A stretch of 6,613 bases of DNA from Phycisphaerales bacterium (GTDB taxonomy: Bacteria; Planctomycetota; Phycisphaerae; Tepidisphaerales; Tepidisphaeraceae), in assembly GCA_028288875.1 (NCBI GenBank), contig JAQGHK010000296.1, forward strand, positions 1 through 6,613, in the 5' to 3' direction. Of the stretch, positions 5,164 to 6,613 are shown piece after piece. Both the position numbers and the translations under genes were made by a program. The notes under the pieces are model-generated. The model saw only the letters and a program-made list of their open reading frames with translations. It was not told the origin of the DNA and did no database searches. Each line of letters opens with the position of its first letter. Position 1 is the first letter of the stretch.

Positions 5164-6456
5164 TCAATTGCTGTTCTGGAGCGTGTAAGCGACCGCCAGC
5201 AGTTGCAGGACGATCAGCAGCGTTAATCCAATGACCCGCGAACGATGGCGCGGCGGCGGTACAATGGCGGGCGTGGCGGCGGCGGCCAGGCCCAGCCACA
5301 GCAGCACGAATGGCTCGTAATACCGCTGCCACAGGTACACCTGCGTCATCTGCACCGCTGTCAGCCCGGCCAGCGCGGCGGCGAAGATTAGGCGATCGCG
5401 CGGCTTCAATCGGGCCAACGCGACAGCCGCCACCACGCCGCCCAGCGTCGCGCCGGCAATGAAGATCAGCGAGCGATCGAAGAACACCAACTGGTGCAGC
5501 TTTTGAATGATCGCCCAGAAGCCGGATCGGCGCAGCGGGAAATTGTAGCTGCTGGCCGGCAGCACCCCGAGCAAGAAACCAATGACGCCGCCGAGCAGCG
5601 CGATGCCGCGTGCCCGCCCCGCCGGCCACAGCCATGGCAGCAGCAGCACGCCGAACGCGCCCAGCACGGCCAACATCATCGCCGGCGCGCCTGGGGCGAA
5701 GCCACCAACCGGCAAGGCCTGGAACAGATCAGTCTTCACGCCCGGCTGAAATGAGAGCGGGGACAGGCCATGCCAGATCGAAATCAGCCACAGCAGCACG
5801 GCCACCGGCGGTAGCGCCGCGGCGAACGTCGCCAGCAGTCTCGGCGGCGAAAGGCGAAGGCGCAAGCGGCCCTCCGGCGTTTCTTCCGTCAGCGCCGCCA
5901 CGACAAACACGCCGACCATCCAGATGTGCGAGTGGCGGACGAACACCAGCAGCGTCAGCACGATGGCCGACAGCCAGAACAGCCGCGCCCCGCAGGCGTG
6001 CAGTGCAAGCAGCAGCCCCGCCGCCACCAGCATCCACGCCGCGTTTTCCGGCAGCAGCCACACTGTGCTCGTCAGCACATACACCGACATGGCCAGCGGC
6101 AACGCCAGTGCCGCGGACCTCCGCGAGGTGCCCCACGCCGCCAATCCCACCAAGCCAAAGCCGAACACCGCTCCCACGCACCGCATCAATACCAGGCTGT
6201 CGCGAACGTACACCGCAATGGCCGCCATCAGCAGGTGATAGCCGGGCGAGGTGGCCACGGCGTAATCATGCAGATCCACGTGCGGCCATTGCCGCTGAAA
6301 CTGTCGAACCGTCGGCAGGTGAAAAGCGTCTTGATCGAATTGAACGCGATAATTTCCGGCCCCCACACCGGCCGCCAAGGCGATCAGCGCGACAACCAGC
6401 CCGAACGCGGCGACCGCGCCCCCGATTGCCCACCATGTCCTGCCCGATCGATTCAT
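5164..6456 (-). CDS. Polytopic membrane protein, GT-C glycosyltransferase-like, with ALG10-like patches
   Basis: A 430-residue protein with about ten hydrophobic segments. TM1 (about 10-33) is followed by a non-cytoplasmic loop with 'FDQDAFHLPTVRQF' (40-53) containing Asp41-x-Asp43, the position where GT-C enzymes carry catalytic acidic residues. Other patches resemble eukaryotic ALG10 alpha-1,2-glucosyltransferase in the same order: 'ATSPGYHLL' (68-76; ALG10 'TTxPGLYL'), 'FVRHSHIW' (172-179; ALG10 'FRQTNIVW') and 'TQVYLWQRYYEPF' (371-383; ALG10 'RHYTFYxWRR'). GT-C enzymes transfer sugars from polyprenyl-phosphate donors outside the cytoplasmic membrane; the acceptor here is unknown. These comparisons are from memory and short, so the ALG10 link is tentative, and a general membrane protein of unknown function is the fallback. 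The start is ATG 6456 with AGGA three bases upstream. It is the first gene of the minus-strand cluster and diverges from a probable glycosyltransferase gene. Confidence 0.75.
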   Translation of the reverse strand: MNRSGRTWWAIGGAVAAFGLVVALIALAAGVGAGNYRVQFDQDAFHLPTVRQFQRQWPHVDLHDYAVATSPGYHLLMAAIAVYVRDSLVLMRCVGAVFGFGLVGLAAWGTSRRSAALALPLAMSVYVLTSTVWLLPENAAWMLVAAGLLLALHACGARLFWLSAIVLTLLVFVRHSHIWMVGVFVVAALTEETPEGRLRLRLSPPRLLATFAAALPPVAVLLWLISIWHGLSPLSFQPGVKTDLFQALPVGGFAPGAPAMMLAVLGAFGVLLLPWLWPAGRARGIALLGGVIGFLLGVLPASSYNFPLRRSGFWAIIQKLHQLVFFDRSLIFIAGATLGGVVAAVALARLKPRDRLIFAAALAGLTAVQMTQVYLWQRYYEPFVLLWLGLAAAATPAIVPPPRHRSRVIGLTLLIVLQLLAVAYTLQNSN

Positions 6457-6546
6457 GCGTCCTGTAACGTCAATATACTCGATCTAGCCCGACGCGACGT
6501 GGCCGGGGCGGGCGGCGTGCGGTATGCTTTTTGGGTTCTCGTCGCC

Positions 6547-6552
6547 AAGGAG
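6547..6552 (+). promoter_or_regulatory. Ribosome binding site of the right-edge gene
   Basis: AAGGAG lies four bases before an in-frame TTG at 6557. It is the strongest Shine-Dalgarno match in the window and argues for a TTG start rather than the in-frame ATG at 6524. Confidence 0.5.
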
Positions 6553-6556
6553 CCGT

Positions 6557-6613
6557 TTGCTCGACGTCCTCATTCAGTCCTACTATGAAGAAGCCAATCT
6601 CGCTCATACCCTG
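6557..6613 (+). CDS. N-terminus of a probable family 2 glycosyltransferase (partial)
   Basis: Nineteen codons are visible before the window ends, reading (M)LDVLIQSYYEEANLAHTL. A short hydrophobic strand followed by Tyr-x-Glu-Glu-x-Asn-Leu resembles the first strand and loop of GT2 (GT-A fold) enzymes, typically 'VSVVIPxYNEExNI', although the usual Pro-Tyr-Asn is Ser-Tyr-Tyr here. The TTG start is favoured by AAGGAG at 6547-6552; the in-frame ATG at 6524 would add 11 residues. If correct, it would use a nucleotide sugar in the cytoplasm, for example to make a polyprenyl-phosphate sugar for the neighbouring GT-C-like protein. With so few residues the assignment is weak. An alternative out-of-frame ATG at 6585 (MKKPISLIP) has no ribosome binding site. 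Confidence 0.4.
   Translation, partial: MLDVLIQSYYEEANLAHTL

Noticed and set aside
5135..5635. 168-residue N-terminal extension of the YpdA-like protein
   Set aside because: It overlaps the end of the GT-C-like gene in another frame, is Arg/Ala-rich like a shadow frame, and the FAD motif sits at the N-terminus of the shorter form as expected.
5610..6467. Long + strand frame (285 codons) opposite the membrane protein
   Set aside because: It is extremely Pro/Arg/Ala/Thr-rich with no domain signal; it mirrors the GC-rich third positions of the real minus-strand gene.
6472..6477. TATATT on the minus strand as a -10 box for the GT-C-like gene
   Set aside because: The hexamer is good, but no -35-like sequence lies at the right distance, and planctomycete promoter consensus is not certain enough to call it.

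Overview
This window is GC-rich DNA, probably from a planctomycete. The Phycisphaerae/Tepidisphaeraceae lineage is my best guess; this is an inference from gene content, small dispersed palindromic repeats and codon use, because no rRNA or other marker gene is present. The left half is read mostly rightward. It holds the end of a Kelch-repeat protein (1-627) closed by a strong intrinsic terminator (653-683), then lipB (790-1473), and then an overlapping CPBP/CAAX-protease-like membrane protein of the type linked to exosortase/PEP-CTERM sorting (1463-2215).

The middle (2216-2722) is a gene-poor stretch of about 500 bases. It contains a probable small lipoprotein gene on the minus strand (2253-2465) and three copies of a short palindromic repeat, two of them facing each other as a potential long hairpin. 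A membrane-anchored protein of unknown function follows (2723-3217, + strand, GTG start with a good ribosome binding site). It ends only 22 bases from the end of the convergent minus-strand cluster.

The right half is a three-gene minus-strand cluster, probably an operon, read from right to left. It encodes a polytopic membrane protein with GT-C features and several ALG10-like patches (6456-5164), a flavoprotein of the YpdA (bacillithiol-disulfide-reductase-like) family (5134-4091), and a classical short-chain dehydrogenase/reductase (4019-3240). At the right edge a divergent + strand gene begins whose first residues look like a family 2 glycosyltransferase. Together with the GT-C protein this suggests a lipid-linked glycosylation locus.

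The points most worth a second look are the YpdA-like protein, which has lost the cysteine used by Firmicute YpdA; the ALG10-like bacterial membrane protein; the repeat motifs embedded in the lipB coding sequence; and the intergenic repeat family. I found no CRISPR array, tRNA, rRNA, transposase or defence system.
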